64,000 nt of DNA, from positions 248,001-312,000 of the forward strand of contig JADQBQ010000001.1 of NCBI GenBank assembly GCA_016278505.1. Direction: 5' to 3'. Positions 18,057 through 27,578 of this stretch are shown here, piece after piece (position 1 is the stretch's first letter; each line of letters starts with the position of its first letter). Made by a program: the position numbers and the translations under genes. The notes under the pieces are model-generated. The model did not search any database. It saw only the letters and a program-made list of their open reading frames with translations, and was not told the DNA's origin. This DNA comes from Clostridiales bacterium. GTDB taxonomy: Bacteria > Bacillota > Desulfotomaculia > Desulfotomaculales > VENG01.

Positions 18057-18359
18057 TTGGTTAAGATCTCCGACTTGCGAATGAGGGAAGTGATCAATGT
18101 GGTTGACGGAAGACGTTTGGGGCCGATCAAGGATATTGATATCAATGTTGATGAGGGTAAAATATTGGCTGTGGTATTACCGGGTCACCAACAGCGATTT
18201 ATGGGGTTTTTTGGTAGAGAAGAAGAAATTGTTGTGCCCTGGGAAAAAATAGTTAAGATCGGTATTGACGTTATTTTAGTCAACCTTACTTTTAATGACT
18301 CGCATCCCCAGCATATACAAGGTGGAACAACCGGAAACCAGGGCGAGAAGTTCTGGTAG
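18057..18359 (+). CDS. YlmC/YmxH family PRC-barrel sporulation protein
   Basis: 100 residues with the PRC-barrel pattern (ISDLRMREVINVVDGRRLG, then VPWEKIVKIGIDVILV). Members are small beta-barrel proteins found beside sigG in spore formers; exact role unknown. TTG start with AGGGAGGTG upstream. It ends in a charged, disordered tail. Confidence 0.85.
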   Translation: MVKISDLRMREVINVVDGRRLGPIKDIDINVDEGKILAVVLPGHQQRFMGFFGREEEIVVPWEKIVKIGIDVILVNLTFNDSHPQHIQGGTTGNQGEKFW

Positions 18360-18371
18360 TAATCAATTTGG

Positions 18372-18788
18372 TTAATTAATCTTATGATTAGCCATTTTTA
18401 TATCATAAAGTTTGGCTTCCAGCCGGTTTGCAATGGTTTGATCGATATCCTTACAGATCCTTTTTAGAATTTTTTGTGCCGTGTCCGACAATTGGGAATG
18501 TACTATCCGTAAGGCTTCCTGCCTCACTTCGGATATTTCTTCAGCAGTAAGTTTCCCGTCCTGATTGGCTTCCTTTAAGTCGTTGACATAGGGCATTAAA
18601 GCCTTAACTGTTGTCTCCACCGCCTGGTCAAGAATGTCAAGATACTTATCTAAAATTGGCAGTTGGCCTTGTTCTTTTATCCATTTGGCTGCCTGGTGGA
18701 CAAGGTAAGTGAGCCAACTACCCAGGACAGGCAGTATGGCCAGGGCAAGTTCTGTAATCAGTTTATCCCAATTTACGTGTTCCAGCAT
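18372..18788 (-). CDS. Small holin-like (phage LL-H holin family-like) membrane protein
   Basis: 138 residues: a single N-terminal hydrophobic helix (about 12-30, ELALAILPVLGSWLTYLV), then a long charged helical region with NQDGKLTAEEI, an EF-hand-like loop also seen in LL-H type holins. No lysin or phage gene is nearby, so a domesticated or orphan copy. ATG 18788 is chosen because GGAGG lies five bases upstream; TTG 18800 would overlap that site. Confidence 0.65.
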   Translation of the reverse strand: MLEHVNWDKLITELALAILPVLGSWLTYLVHQAAKWIKEQGQLPILDKYLDILDQAVETTVKALMPYVNDLKEANQDGKLTAEEISEVRQEALRIVHSQLSDTAQKILKRICKDIDQTIANRLEAKLYDIKMANHKIN

Positions 18789-18944
18789 TAGTTCCTCCAA
18801 AGCGTTTTACTGCACCTTATGTTTTCCTTTACTAAATGGTGAAGCTACATTTTTAATTTATTTTCATCTTGCCAAAAAGCGCAAAAAATGAAAGAAGGTT
18901 AGAGAAAACCATAGTAACGTCCCTTTGGCATTGTTTTCCGGTTT

Positions 18945-19001
18945 TTGCAGACAGTATCAGGATCTAGTATAATTGAATCGTTGCAAATACTATATATGCA
19001 C
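18945..19001 (+). promoter_or_regulatory. Promoter of the nrd genes with a possible NrdR box
   Basis: TTGCAG (18945-18950), 17 bases, TATAAT (18968-18973). Just downstream, ATACTATATATGCAC (18987-19001) resembles the NrdR operator core CTATATAT. A second, phased box is not clear, so operator status is tentative. Confidence 0.45.
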
Positions 19002-19022
19002 ATCTAGGCGGTGAAGGGGCAA

Positions 19023-19484
19023 ATGAAGTGTCCTTTTTGTGGTTACGGAGAAAGCAGGGTGCTTGATTCTCGCTCGGCCGAAGATAGGGAAGCCATTAGG
19101 CGGCGCCGAGAGTGTATTGGATGTGAACGACGTTTTACCACTTATGAGAGGGTGGACGAGCCTCCTTTGGTGATTGTCAAGAAAGGGGGCATCAGGGAGC
19201 CTTTTAACCGGGTTAAATTACTTTCCGGCCTGACCAAGGCGTGTGAGAAGCGAAGAATTTCTGCTGCTGTACTTGAGGGGCTGGTAGCCCAGATTGAGCG
19301 AGAATTACGGAGTTCACCGGAGTTAGAAGCTACAAGTAAGAATGTGGGAGAGATGGTTTTGAAACGGCTAAGTGATTTAGATGAGGTAGCTTATGTACGT
19401 TTTGCCTCCGTATACCGTGACTTTCATGATGTGCGAAGTTTTATGAAAGAGATAGCAAAGTTGATTGACAGACATCAATCATGA
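19023..19484 (+). CDS. nrdR: Transcriptional repressor NrdR of ribonucleotide reductase genes
   Basis: 153 residues: N-terminal zinc ribbon (CPFCGYGES, CIGCERRFTTYE) and ATP-cone (about 45-140) that senses ATP/dATP and controls binding to NrdR boxes. ATG 19023 with GAAGGGG just before it is preferred to GTG 19011. nrdD follows after 20 bases. Confidence 0.96.
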   Translation: MKCPFCGYGESRVLDSRSAEDREAIRRRRECIGCERRFTTYERVDEPPLVIVKKGGIREPFNRVKLLSGLTKACEKRRISAAVLEGLVAQIERELRSSPELEATSKNVGEMVLKRLSDLDEVAYVRFASVYRDFHDVRSFMKEIAKLIDRHQS

Positions 19485-19504
19485 TAATTTAAGGAGGCAG
19501 TACC

Positions 19505-21520
19505 TTGTTCAAAGTTATTCAAAAGCGGGACGGGCGAGAAGTTTCCTTCGATGAGGGAAAAGTAACCGACGCTATATTTGAGGCCGCCCGGGCCGTAGGC
19601 GGTGAAGATCGCCAACTGGCCATGGAACTCAGTATTGAAGTACTTAAACTATTAAAAAACAGGTTTAACGGCCAAAAGTTCAGTGTGGAAGATGTACAAG
19701 ATGCTGTGGAAAAAGTTTTGATTGAAAATGGCCACGCCCGCACAGCCAAAGCATACATACTGTACCGTGACAGTCGCACCCGCCTCAGGGATGCGAAAGG
19801 TGAACTGATGGATGCAGTGGAAGAGATCCTGGAGGAAACCAACAGGGAAAATGCTAACGTAAGCAATTCCCCATCTGCTAAAATGCTTCAGATAGCTAGC
19901 GCGGCAAGTAAAAAATACTATCTTTCCAGGCTCATACCGGAAGAGATGTCACTGGCTCACCAGCGGGGAGATATTCACATTCATGATCTCGACTTTTACG
20001 GGAAAACTCTTACCTGCGTTCAGATTCCTTTGGGACGCTTATTAGCAGAAGGTTTTGATACAGGACACGGGTATATAAGGCCTCCCCAGCGTCCTACTTC
20101 AGCCACTGCCCTAGCAGCTATTATTTTACAGAGTGCCCAAAATGACATGCACGGTGGCCAGTCCTTTGCCTTTTTTGACCGGGATATAGCACCTTATGTG
20201 GAAGATGCTGATGAGCATGAAACATATCAGGCTATGGAGGCCTTGATATATAATTTAAATAGCATGCACAGTCGTGCAGGCGCGCAGGTGCCGTTTAGTT
20301 CTATGAACGTAGGCACGGAAACCTCTGAGGGTGCCCGCAAAGTTGTGCGGAGCCTGCTTTTGGCCTATGAGGCAGGTTTGGGGAAGGGAGAAAACCCCAT
20401 ATTCCCCAATATCATTTTCCGTTTACAAAAGGGTATTAATATGGATCAGGGTGATCCAAACTATGACCTTTTCCAGTTGGCTATAAAGGTAGCAAGCAAG
20501 CGCCTGAACCCAACTTTTAGTTTTATGGATTCCAGCTTTAATAGCCAATGGGGAGACCAGGTAAGTTACATGGGCTGCCGAACCAGGGTAATGGCCAATC
20601 GCCGCGGTGAAGAAATTACTGATGGTCGGGGTAACCTTTCCTTCACTACGATAAACTTGCCCCGGGTGGCCATCAGGGCGGAGAGAAATATCAATCAGTT
20701 TTACCATTACCTTGATAAGGTAATGGATCTGGCCATTAGGCAGTTATACCACCGTTTTAGTGTACAAGCCAAGTTAAAGGTGAAAGATATGCCGTTTATC
20801 ATGGGACAGGGGCTGTACATTAACTCGCCGGGACTACGGGACTGCGACCAGATTGAAGAAGCTATCGTTAACGGAACGCTGTCAGTAGGCTTTATCGGCC
20901 TGGCTGAAGCGCTGACGGCACTAGTTGGCAAGCATCACGGGCAGGATAGGTCGGCACAACAACTAGGCCAGGAGATAGTGTCACACATGTACCGCCGGAT
21001 ACAGGATGCTTGTGAAGAATACAATTTGAATTATACCTTCCTGGCTACGCCTGCGGAAGGGCTTAGCGGGCGGTTTGTTAATAAGGACAGAAAAGAATTT
21101 GGTATTATCCCCGGAGTAACCAACAAGGAATATTATACTAACTCTTTTCATGTGCCGGTTAATTTCCCTATTGGCAGTTTTGAAAAGGTTGCTGTGGAAG
21201 GGCCCTATCATAAGTACTGCAATGCAGGGCATATAAGTTACGTGGAAATGGATGCCCCACCTATTCATAACCCCGAAGCGGTAGAGGCCATTATCAAGCA
21301 CATGGCTGAAAGTGATATGGGGTATGTGGGTGTAAATTACCCTGTTGATTTTTGCACGGGATGTAGTACTTTAGGTGTAATTAATGAAGACAAATGCCCA
21401 CGGTGCGGTTCAGATGCCATTCGCAGGGTGCGGCGGATTACCGGGTATCTCAGTACTGTGGATAGATTTAATGACAGTAAAATAGCGGAATTAAACGACA
21501 GGGTTACGCACACTTTTTAG
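19505..21520 (+). CDS. nrdD: Anaerobic ribonucleoside-triphosphate reductase, glycyl radical enzyme NrdD
   Basis: 671 residues. Makes dNTPs without oxygen using a glycyl radical. N-terminal ATP-cone (about 1-95, IQKRDGREVSFDEGK); barrel with HIHDLDFYGKT, the NGTLSVGFIGLAEAL stretch; zinc site near the C-terminus (FCTGCSTLG and CPRCGSD); radical Gly in RRITGYLS. TTG start behind AAGGAGG. The activase nrdG is downstream but separated by an unrelated VWA gene. Confidence 0.97.
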   Translation: MFKVIQKRDGREVSFDEGKVTDAIFEAARAVGGEDRQLAMELSIEVLKLLKNRFNGQKFSVEDVQDAVEKVLIENGHARTAKAYILYRDSRTRLRDAKGELMDAVEEILEETNRENANVSNSPSAKMLQIASAASKKYYLSRLIPEEMSLAHQRGDIHIHDLDFYGKTLTCVQIPLGRLLAEGFDTGHGYIRPPQRPTSATALAAIILQSAQNDMHGGQSFAFFDRDIAPYVEDADEHETYQAMEALIYNLNSMHSRAGAQVPFSSMNVGTETSEGARKVVRSLLLAYEAGLGKGENPIFPNIIFRLQKGINMDQGDPNYDLFQLAIKVASKRLNPTFSFMDSSFNSQWGDQVSYMGCRTRVMANRRGEEITDGRGNLSFTTINLPRVAIRAERNINQFYHYLDKVMDLAIRQLYHRFSVQAKLKVKDMPFIMGQGLYINSPGLRDCDQIEEAIVNGTLSVGFIGLAEALTALVGKHHGQDRSAQQLGQEIVSHMYRRIQDACEEYNLNYTFLATPAEGLSGRFVNKDRKEFGIIPGVTNKEYYTNSFHVPVNFPIGSFEKVAVEGPYHKYCNAGHISYVEMDAPPIHNPEAVEAIIKHMAESDMGYVGVNYPVDFCTGCSTLGVINEDKCPRCGSDAIRRVRRITGYLSTVDRFNDSKIAELNDRVTHTF

Positions 21521-21575
21521 CTGGTCATAGTGAAGATACGTTAGTATTTCAATTGCAATTTTGGTTTTAAAACAG

Positions 21576-21613
21576 AAAGGCTGTTGATACTATTGTTCAA
21601 CAGCCTTTTTTTA
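21576..21613 (+). terminator. Rho-independent terminator after nrdD
   Basis: AAAGGCTGTTGA pairs with TCAACAGCCTTT around a loop of about nine bases; TTTTT follows. Confidence 0.9.
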
Positions 21614-21670
21614 CGAAAGTAAATGTTTTAACGGGATAAAAGGCTTTGCATGTGAGGCTCTGGGGTAAAC

Positions 21671-21868
21671 AATTTTTTTAGACAGGATTAACAGGATATA
21701 CAGGATTGTTAAACAAATAGAAAAATACAATCGAAAGTCTTTAGCACCTGAACAGAGCTTATGGACCAGTCCAATATATTAAACAAATAATTTAAAAATG
21801 TTTTTTAAGACCCCAAAGCACTACCCTAAAGCATCCTGCAAATCCTGTAATCCTGTCAAAGAAAAAGA
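21671..21868. repeat. Long imperfect inverted repeat built on ACAGGATT units
   Basis: The left arm (about 21671-21707) contains GACAGGATTAACAGGAT followed by TACAGGATT; the right arm (about 21831-21868) contains the reverse complement, with minor changes (GCATCCTGC, AATCCTG, TAATCCTGTC). T/A-rich outer ends also match. The 123 bases between the arms hold no ORF. The 394-base gap 21521-21914 otherwise contains only the nrdD terminator. Looks like a small miniature inverted-repeat element or a remnant. Confidence 0.6.
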
Positions 21869-21914
21869 CCCATAAGCCAAGAAGTTTTGAAGGTTTTATT
21901 GGAGGGTGCTGTCT

Positions 21915-23294
21915 TTGGTACCAGAACAGCTGGTTAACTTTTGTAAAATACTGCGCGGCCTGGGGGTCAATGTAGGTACATCAGAAATTTTGGATGCCGC
22001 CCGTGGGCTGTCCTTTGTGGATATAATGCAAAGGGAACAGTTCAAAACTGCTTTAGCATCTTTACTGGTTAAAAATAAATTAGAGCGCCGTCTCTTTGAG
22101 TTGGCCTTTGAGAGCTTTTTTGTGCCACCGGAGCGTAAAGAGGAATGGCGGCAGCAGGAACAACAGTATCAGGAAGAACAAGTGAAGCGGCGTGAAAATG
22201 TGGAAAAGGAACTTACTGCAAGTGTTCAGGAAAGCGGCGGGCAATGGGCGGGAGGTGCATCGGAATACCTGGAGCTAACCAGCGAGCAAAAAGATGTTCT
22301 CGCCAATATGCCGGCAGAAGAGAGGGACCGGTTTCAAAACATAATCGAAAGCTATGAAGGTAACCCGGTAAACGACCCTTCCCAGTTAATTGCCAATGTT
22401 GTGGAGGCTTCTCTCAATTACTGGCGTTATTACATGATGAAACAGGAAGATAACGGCTCGTCAAACCACGGAAGTAACCTAAATGTGGAGTATACCGGTC
22501 AGGAAGATGTGGATGAGGTACTACGGTCTGTAGTGCAAAGGTACAGTGAAGGTGGCGAAGACTCTCTTTTGTACCAGGACATGCAAAGTGTTGCTGAGAG
22601 GGATCTTCCGCGGGTTACAGCACTGGTGTCCCGCCTGTCACGTAACTTGGCCAACCGAATATCCCGCCGTTACCGGCGCAGTAATGCCAAGAAAAAATTG
22701 GATATACGCCGGACGGTACGTAATAATTTAGCGTATGGGGGCGTACCGCTGAAATTGGCTTACCGCAGCAGAAGAATGAATAGGCCCCGGCTGGTTGTTT
22801 TTTGTGATGTGTCGGCGTCCATGGTGCGGTATGCACATTTTGTTATTCAGTTTGTTTATGGACTTGCCCACGTAGTAAGAGATATCGAGACATTCATCTT
22901 TGCGGAAGATCTGGAAAGGATAACCCCTTATTTCAAAGGGGGTGGCGGGTTTGCCAATACCATGTCTACAATAATGACAGAAAGTAATCAGTGGGCAAAG
23001 ACTACTAATTTGAATACTGCTCTACTTTCAATGGATGATCAATACAGGCACGTACTTAGTCCCGACACTTATGTTTTAATGGTCAGTGACACCAAGACAC
23101 AGCATTCGGACCAGGCTGCTCGGCGGGTAAGCAATTTACGGCAAAAGGTAAAAGATATAATTTGGTTAAATCCCCTGCCGGCTGAGGATTGGCAAAATAC
23201 TTTTACTGTGGAACTATTTCAGGAATATTCCAGGATGTTCGAGTGTGGTACGGTATCTCAATTGGACCTTGTGTTAAGAAAACATTTACTATAA
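21915..23294 (+). CDS. VWA-domain protein, CoxE-like family
   Basis: About 459 residues. N-terminal helical part (LRGLGVNVGTSEILDAARGL is typical of the family) and charged linker, then a von Willebrand A domain (about 285-440) with a complete MIDAS set: DVSASM, the Thr in TTNLNTAL and VSDTKT. CoxE-like proteins usually work with a MoxR AAA ATPase in metal-cluster or enzyme maturation; no MoxR is present here. TTG 21915 suits GGAGG at 21901-21905; GTG 21906 abuts it. Lies between nrdD and nrdG on the same strand, 15 bases from nrdG. Confidence 0.85.
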   Translation: MVPEQLVNFCKILRGLGVNVGTSEILDAARGLSFVDIMQREQFKTALASLLVKNKLERRLFELAFESFFVPPERKEEWRQQEQQYQEEQVKRRENVEKELTASVQESGGQWAGGASEYLELTSEQKDVLANMPAEERDRFQNIIESYEGNPVNDPSQLIANVVEASLNYWRYYMMKQEDNGSSNHGSNLNVEYTGQEDVDEVLRSVVQRYSEGGEDSLLYQDMQSVAERDLPRVTALVSRLSRNLANRISRRYRRSNAKKKLDIRRTVRNNLAYGGVPLKLAYRSRRMNRPRLVVFCDVSASMVRYAHFVIQFVYGLAHVVRDIETFIFAEDLERITPYFKGGGGFANTMSTIMTESNQWAKTTNLNTALLSMDDQYRHVLSPDTYVLMVSDTKTQHSDQAARRVSNLRQKVKDIIWLNPLPAEDWQNTFTVELFQEYSRMFECGTVSQLDLVLRKHLL

Positions 23295-23309
23295 GTTGCG
23301 GAGTGATAT

Positions 23310-23819
23310 ATGATGTCCTTAATCAGGGTTGCCAGTATAATTAAGGAAAGTGTAGTAGACGGTCCCGGTTTTCGCACCGTGGTTTTTATGCAGGGATGTC
23401 CCAGGGAATGTCCCGGCTGTCATAATCCTGAACAGATTCCTGCAGAAGGCGGGGAAGAAACAACCGTGGACGAGGTGGTCCGCAGGGTAGAGTCCGGCCT
23501 TACCAAACTGACCAAGGGGATAACCTTTTCCGGAGGAGACCCCTTTTTTCAGCCTGCAGCCTTATATGATGTAATAAAGCTTTTAAAACAACGTAATCCC
23601 CAGTTAGATATATGGGCATACACTGGTTATGGGTACGAAGAGATTAAGGATCTACCGGCTTTGAAGTTAATAGATGTACTGGTGGACGGCCCCTATGTGG
23701 AAACTTTAAGAGATATTTCACTTCCCTTCATGGGTTCAAGTAACCAGCGGCTTATTGATGTATCGTCCACCAAGAAAACAGGACACATTGTAGAGTGGGA
23801 AAATGGGCAAAAGGCTTAA
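23310..23819 (+). CDS. nrdG: NrdG-type radical SAM activase of anaerobic ribonucleotide reductase
   Basis: 169 residues. Radical SAM enzyme that creates the glycyl radical on NrdD. The cluster motif is in MQGCPRECPGCHNPE (CxxxCxxC in shortened activase form), followed by TFSGGDPFFQ. It begins MMSLIRVASIIKESVVDGPG. Its stop overlaps the convergent hydrogenase gene by four bases. Confidence 0.94.
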   Translation: MMSLIRVASIIKESVVDGPGFRTVVFMQGCPRECPGCHNPEQIPAEGGEETTVDEVVRRVESGLTKLTKGITFSGGDPFFQPAALYDVIKLLKQRNPQLDIWAYTGYGYEEIKDLPALKLIDVLVDGPYVETLRDISLPFMGSSNQRLIDVSSTKKTGHIVEWENGQKA

Positions 23820-25651
23820 TTTCTCTCCTTAAATCCCTTATATGGTTTTTCTGCATACAAGTAAGGATGCCGGCCCCTGGGAATGAAGCTGGTGTGTAAA
23901 TATGTTTTAGACACTTCCGACAGGGGTTCACCGAGAAACTCCTCATAAATCTGTTTTATCCTGGGGTTTTCGTGCGACTGCCTGATTTCTTTGCCCCTTT
24001 CTATGTTATATAAGGTTTCTGCACGGTTATGGCGATAATCCAGGGATGTTTGTTTATAATCCCTGCTGCCGAAAATGGGTTGGCCTCCTCCGCCTACACA
24101 CCCTCCCGGGCAGGCCATAACTTCAATATAATCAAATTTCTTTTGACCGCTTTTGAACATGTCCAGAGCTTTTTTTGCATTACCTGTACCGTGAGCAATG
24201 GCTATGGTAATAGTCTTGTCCCCGAAGGTGGCAGTGCCGTATTTTAAACCCCTCTGACCCCTGGCATCTTCATAATCCGGTACCAGCATCTCTTTACCGG
24301 TAATCAATTTATGAGCTGTACGGACAGCCGCTTCTAAAACCCCGCCTGTAGCGCCAAATATCATGCCGGCTCCACTGTACTGGTCAAAAGGCTCGTCATA
24401 TTCCTCATCGGGTAAATTGGTAAAGTCCAGCCCGACTTGCCTGATCATACGTCCTAATTCCCTGGTGGTTAAGACGTAATCAACATTTCTAAACCCATCA
24501 CATTCCATTTCAGGCCGAGCAGCTTCATATTTCTTTGCTGTGCAGGGCATGATGGCCACGTTAACTATTTTTTCCGGTGGAATATTGTACTTCTTCGCGT
24601 ACCAGGATTTAGTAAGTGCCCCGCACATTGCATGGGGAGACTTGGTAGAAGATAGGTGAGGGAGAAATTCCGGGTAAAAATGCTCTGCGAATTTTACCCA
24701 GCCCGGGCAGCACGAAGAAAGTAGTGGCAACTGTTCGGGATGGTCTACCAGTCTTTCTATTAATTCACTGCCTTCCTCCATAATGGTAAGGTCAGCTGTA
24801 ACATCGGTGGCAAAAACTTTATCAAATCCAATGCGCCTTAATGATGTCACCAGCTTGCCGGCCACAAATGTGCCTATAGGCATTCCAAATACTTCGCCAA
24901 TGGTTACCTGAATGGATGGTGCCGTTTGAGCTATCACAACTAATTCAGGGTCAGATATGGCTTCCCATACTTCGTTGATATGTTCTTTCTCACTCAATGA
25001 GCCGGTGGGGCACGCAATAACGCACTGGCCGCACATAATGCAGGATACTTCAGACAGGTCCTTTTTAAACCCGGGGGCAATTACAGTGTCCAGACCCCGG
25101 TTTAGCGGGGAATATACATAGCACTCCTGTATCTTATTACATATGGCCATACACCTCCGGCAGTTTATGCATTTGTTATAGTCTCTCTGTATGGCCGGGT
25201 TATTATCATGGTAACCGTAATTTGGCATTTCCCCTGTAAAAGGAATATTTCTGATACCCAGATTATCTGCCACATTTTGTAGTTCACAATTTAAATTTCT
25301 GATACAAGTAGTGCATTCCCGGTGATGGTTGGATAACAGCAACGATACCGCCGTCTTTCTTGCGCGGCGGACCCGCTCTGTATTTGTTCTTACTTTTAAT
25401 CCCTCCCTGACCGGGTAGACGCAGGAGGCCTGAAGGTTGCGGGCACCTTCTACTTCAACCACGCAAACTCTACACACTCCTACTTCATTTATATCCTTAA
25501 GGTAGCATAAGCTGGGGATTTCTATATCTACCATCCGCGCAGCTTCGAGCACCGTAAGCCCTTGGGGGACAGTATAATCCCTTTCGTCGATGGTAAGCGT
25601 CACTTTTTCATCTTTTAGCTGGAGTTCTTCTGTTTCTCTAATGTTTTCCAT
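23816..25651 (-). CDS. hydA: [FeFe]-hydrogenase catalytic subunit of a trimeric NAD-linked hydrogenase
   Basis: 611 residues. N-terminal [2Fe-2S] (CYLKDINEVGVCRVC), His-Cys3 cluster (HHRECTTC plus a later C), two [4Fe-4S] (CINCRRCMAIC, CIMCGQCVIACP), then the H-cluster domain with SSCCPGW, MPCTAKKYE and MACPGGCVGGGG, and a small-subunit-like tail. All catalytic motifs are intact. With the two upstream genes this forms a HydABC/HndACD-type complex that exchanges electrons between H2, NAD(H) and ferredoxin, possibly by bifurcation. Cytoplasmic: no signal peptide. Confidence 0.97.
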   Translation of the reverse strand: MENIRETEELQLKDEKVTLTIDERDYTVPQGLTVLEAARMVDIEIPSLCYLKDINEVGVCRVCVVEVEGARNLQASCVYPVREGLKVRTNTERVRRARKTAVSLLLSNHHRECTTCIRNLNCELQNVADNLGIRNIPFTGEMPNYGYHDNNPAIQRDYNKCINCRRCMAICNKIQECYVYSPLNRGLDTVIAPGFKKDLSEVSCIMCGQCVIACPTGSLSEKEHINEVWEAISDPELVVIAQTAPSIQVTIGEVFGMPIGTFVAGKLVTSLRRIGFDKVFATDVTADLTIMEEGSELIERLVDHPEQLPLLSSCCPGWVKFAEHFYPEFLPHLSSTKSPHAMCGALTKSWYAKKYNIPPEKIVNVAIMPCTAKKYEAARPEMECDGFRNVDYVLTTRELGRMIRQVGLDFTNLPDEEYDEPFDQYSGAGMIFGATGGVLEAAVRTAHKLITGKEMLVPDYEDARGQRGLKYGTATFGDKTITIAIAHGTGNAKKALDMFKSGQKKFDYIEVMACPGGCVGGGGQPIFGSRDYKQTSLDYRHNRAETLYNIERGKEIRQSHENPRIKQIYEEFLGEPLSEVSKTYLHTSFIPRGRHPYLYAEKPYKGFKERN

Positions 25652-25668
25652 TTAAGTTTCACCATCTT

Positions 25669-27567
25669 TTACCTTTTATATATTGCATCTACCGGGCATT
25701 TGGGTATACAGGTGCCGCATTTAATACAGACATCTTGATGAATGTAAAATGGTGGTTTTTTATTTTCACCGGTAATGGCATTAACGGGACACACCCGCGC
25801 GCAAATGCCACATGCAACACACTTTTCATCAGAGATGACAACACTTAACAAATTGTTACATACCCCGGCAGGGCAGCGTTTCTCCTTGATATGCGCAATG
25901 TATTCATCTTGGAAATATTGCAAGGTATTTAAAACCGGGTTAGGAGCTGTCTGACCTAAGCCGCATAAGCTGGAGTCCTTTATGTCGTAACAAAGGTTTT
26001 CCAATATCTCCAGGTCTTCCATTTCACCTTTTCCGTCAGTGATCTTGTTTAAGATTTCTAAAAGCCTTTTGGTGCCCACTCTGCACGGAACGCATTTGCC
26101 ACAGGATTCATCCTGGGCGAACTCCAGGTAAAAGCGGGCGATGTCTATCATACAATCTGTCTCATCCATTACTATCATCCCGCCGGATCCCATCATGGAA
26201 CCAATATCGGTCAAGGATTTGAAGTCAATTTCGGTGTCCAGCAACGCTGCCGGTATGCATCCCCCGGACGGGCCGCCTGTCTGTACAGCCTTAAACTTTT
26301 TATGGTCGTGAATACCACCACCCACTTCATAAATGATGGTGCGTAACGAGGTGCCCATTGGCGTTTCTATTAGCCCGGTATTGTTTATTTGCCCGGCCAG
26401 GGCAAAAACTTTGGTGCCCTTACTGTCATCAGTGCCTATGCTCGCGTACCATTCGGCTCCATTACGCAGTATTATAGGTATATTGGCAAAGGTTTCTACG
26501 TTATTATTTACTGTAGGCTTTTCCCACAGCCCGGCTTCGGCAGGGAAAGGAGGTCTGGGCCTGGGTTCACCACGTAACCCCATTACAGACTGAATTAATG
26601 CCGTTTCCTCTCCACATACAAAGGCACCTGCCCCCAGCCTGATATCTACATCAAAGTCTAAGGATGAGCCCAGTATCTTTCTTCCCAACAAGCCCAACTT
26701 TTTGGCCTGGTCAATGGCAATTTCCAGCCTTTCCACGGCAATGGGATACTCAGCTCTAACGTAAATATATCCCTGGTTAGCCCCGATGCAGTATCCCGCG
26801 ATAATCATGGCCTCAATGATACAGTGGGGGTCCCCTTCCAATATAGAACGGTCCATAAAGGCACCCGGGTCACCTTCATCTGCATTGCATAATACATATT
26901 TTGGGTCGCTGTCATTCATAAGGCCAAATTCCCACTTTTGTCCGGTCAAAAAGCCTCCTCCGCCGCGGCCCCTGAGGCCCGATTTTTTTAGCTCCTCAAT
27001 AACATCCCGGGCAGAGGTCTTGTTCTCCAATATATTAGCCAAAGCCATATATCCTTCCATGGCTATGTATTCCCTTATATCTTCCGGATTGATCAGGCCG
27101 CAGTTCTTGAGGGCGATGCGCATTTGATGAGTAAAGAAATCTATTTCATCAATGGTCTTTTGTATTGAATTCGTTGTAGGGGATTTATACAGCAGTTTTT
27201 CTACCCTTTGCCCCTTTTCAATGTGGTTGTCCAGGATCTCGTCTATATCGCCGGGTTCTACCTTGGTATAAAAGGTTCGATCCGGGTAAACAACCATAAT
27301 GGGTCCTAACTTGCAGAATCCAAAACAACCGGTTTTAAAAACTTTAACCTTGTCCTGCAGTAGTCTTTTTTTGATTTCCTTTTCCAATTTCCTGCGTATT
27401 AAATCGCTTTTGGAGGACGTACATCCGGTACCTGCACAAATCAGAATATGATACTTGGGGAATCCTTGTCTGGGCTTCTCTCCGGTTAAACGCATTTTTA
27501 TATGACCTTGAGCTTCTTGCTGTGCTTTTTTTAATTCGTCAATGGATTTAATGGGTGTTAAGTTCAA
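25669..27567 (-). CDS. hydB: NADH-binding flavin subunit of the trimeric hydrogenase (NuoF-like)
   Basis: About 632 residues. N-terminal thioredoxin-like [2Fe-2S] domain (CAGTGCTSSK, CFGFC), then NuoF core with GRGGGGFLTGQKW and CNADEGDPGAFMDR for FMN/NADH, SLBB domain, [4Fe-4S] ESCGKCVPCRVGT, and a C-terminal 2[4Fe-4S] ferredoxin (CVACGICARVCP, CIKCGTCIPKCP). TTG 27567 is preferred to GTG 27576 because AGGGGTGA is spaced for it. Site of NAD(H) reaction. Confidence 0.96.
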   Translation of the reverse strand: MNLTPIKSIDELKKAQQEAQGHIKMRLTGEKPRQGFPKYHILICAGTGCTSSKSDLIRRKLEKEIKKRLLQDKVKVFKTGCFGFCKLGPIMVVYPDRTFYTKVEPGDIDEILDNHIEKGQRVEKLLYKSPTTNSIQKTIDEIDFFTHQMRIALKNCGLINPEDIREYIAMEGYMALANILENKTSARDVIEELKKSGLRGRGGGGFLTGQKWEFGLMNDSDPKYVLCNADEGDPGAFMDRSILEGDPHCIIEAMIIAGYCIGANQGYIYVRAEYPIAVERLEIAIDQAKKLGLLGRKILGSSLDFDVDIRLGAGAFVCGEETALIQSVMGLRGEPRPRPPFPAEAGLWEKPTVNNNVETFANIPIILRNGAEWYASIGTDDSKGTKVFALAGQINNTGLIETPMGTSLRTIIYEVGGGIHDHKKFKAVQTGGPSGGCIPAALLDTEIDFKSLTDIGSMMGSGGMIVMDETDCMIDIARFYLEFAQDESCGKCVPCRVGTKRLLEILNKITDGKGEMEDLEILENLCYDIKDSSLCGLGQTAPNPVLNTLQYFQDEYIAHIKEKRCPAGVCNNLLSVVISDEKCVACGICARVCPVNAITGENKKPPFYIHQDVCIKCGTCIPKCPVDAIYKR

Positions 27568-27578
27568 CGATTTCACCC

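Noticed and set aside
18372-18788. Prophage lysis module
   Set aside because: Only a holin-like gene is present; no endolysin, portal, capsid or integrase is near.
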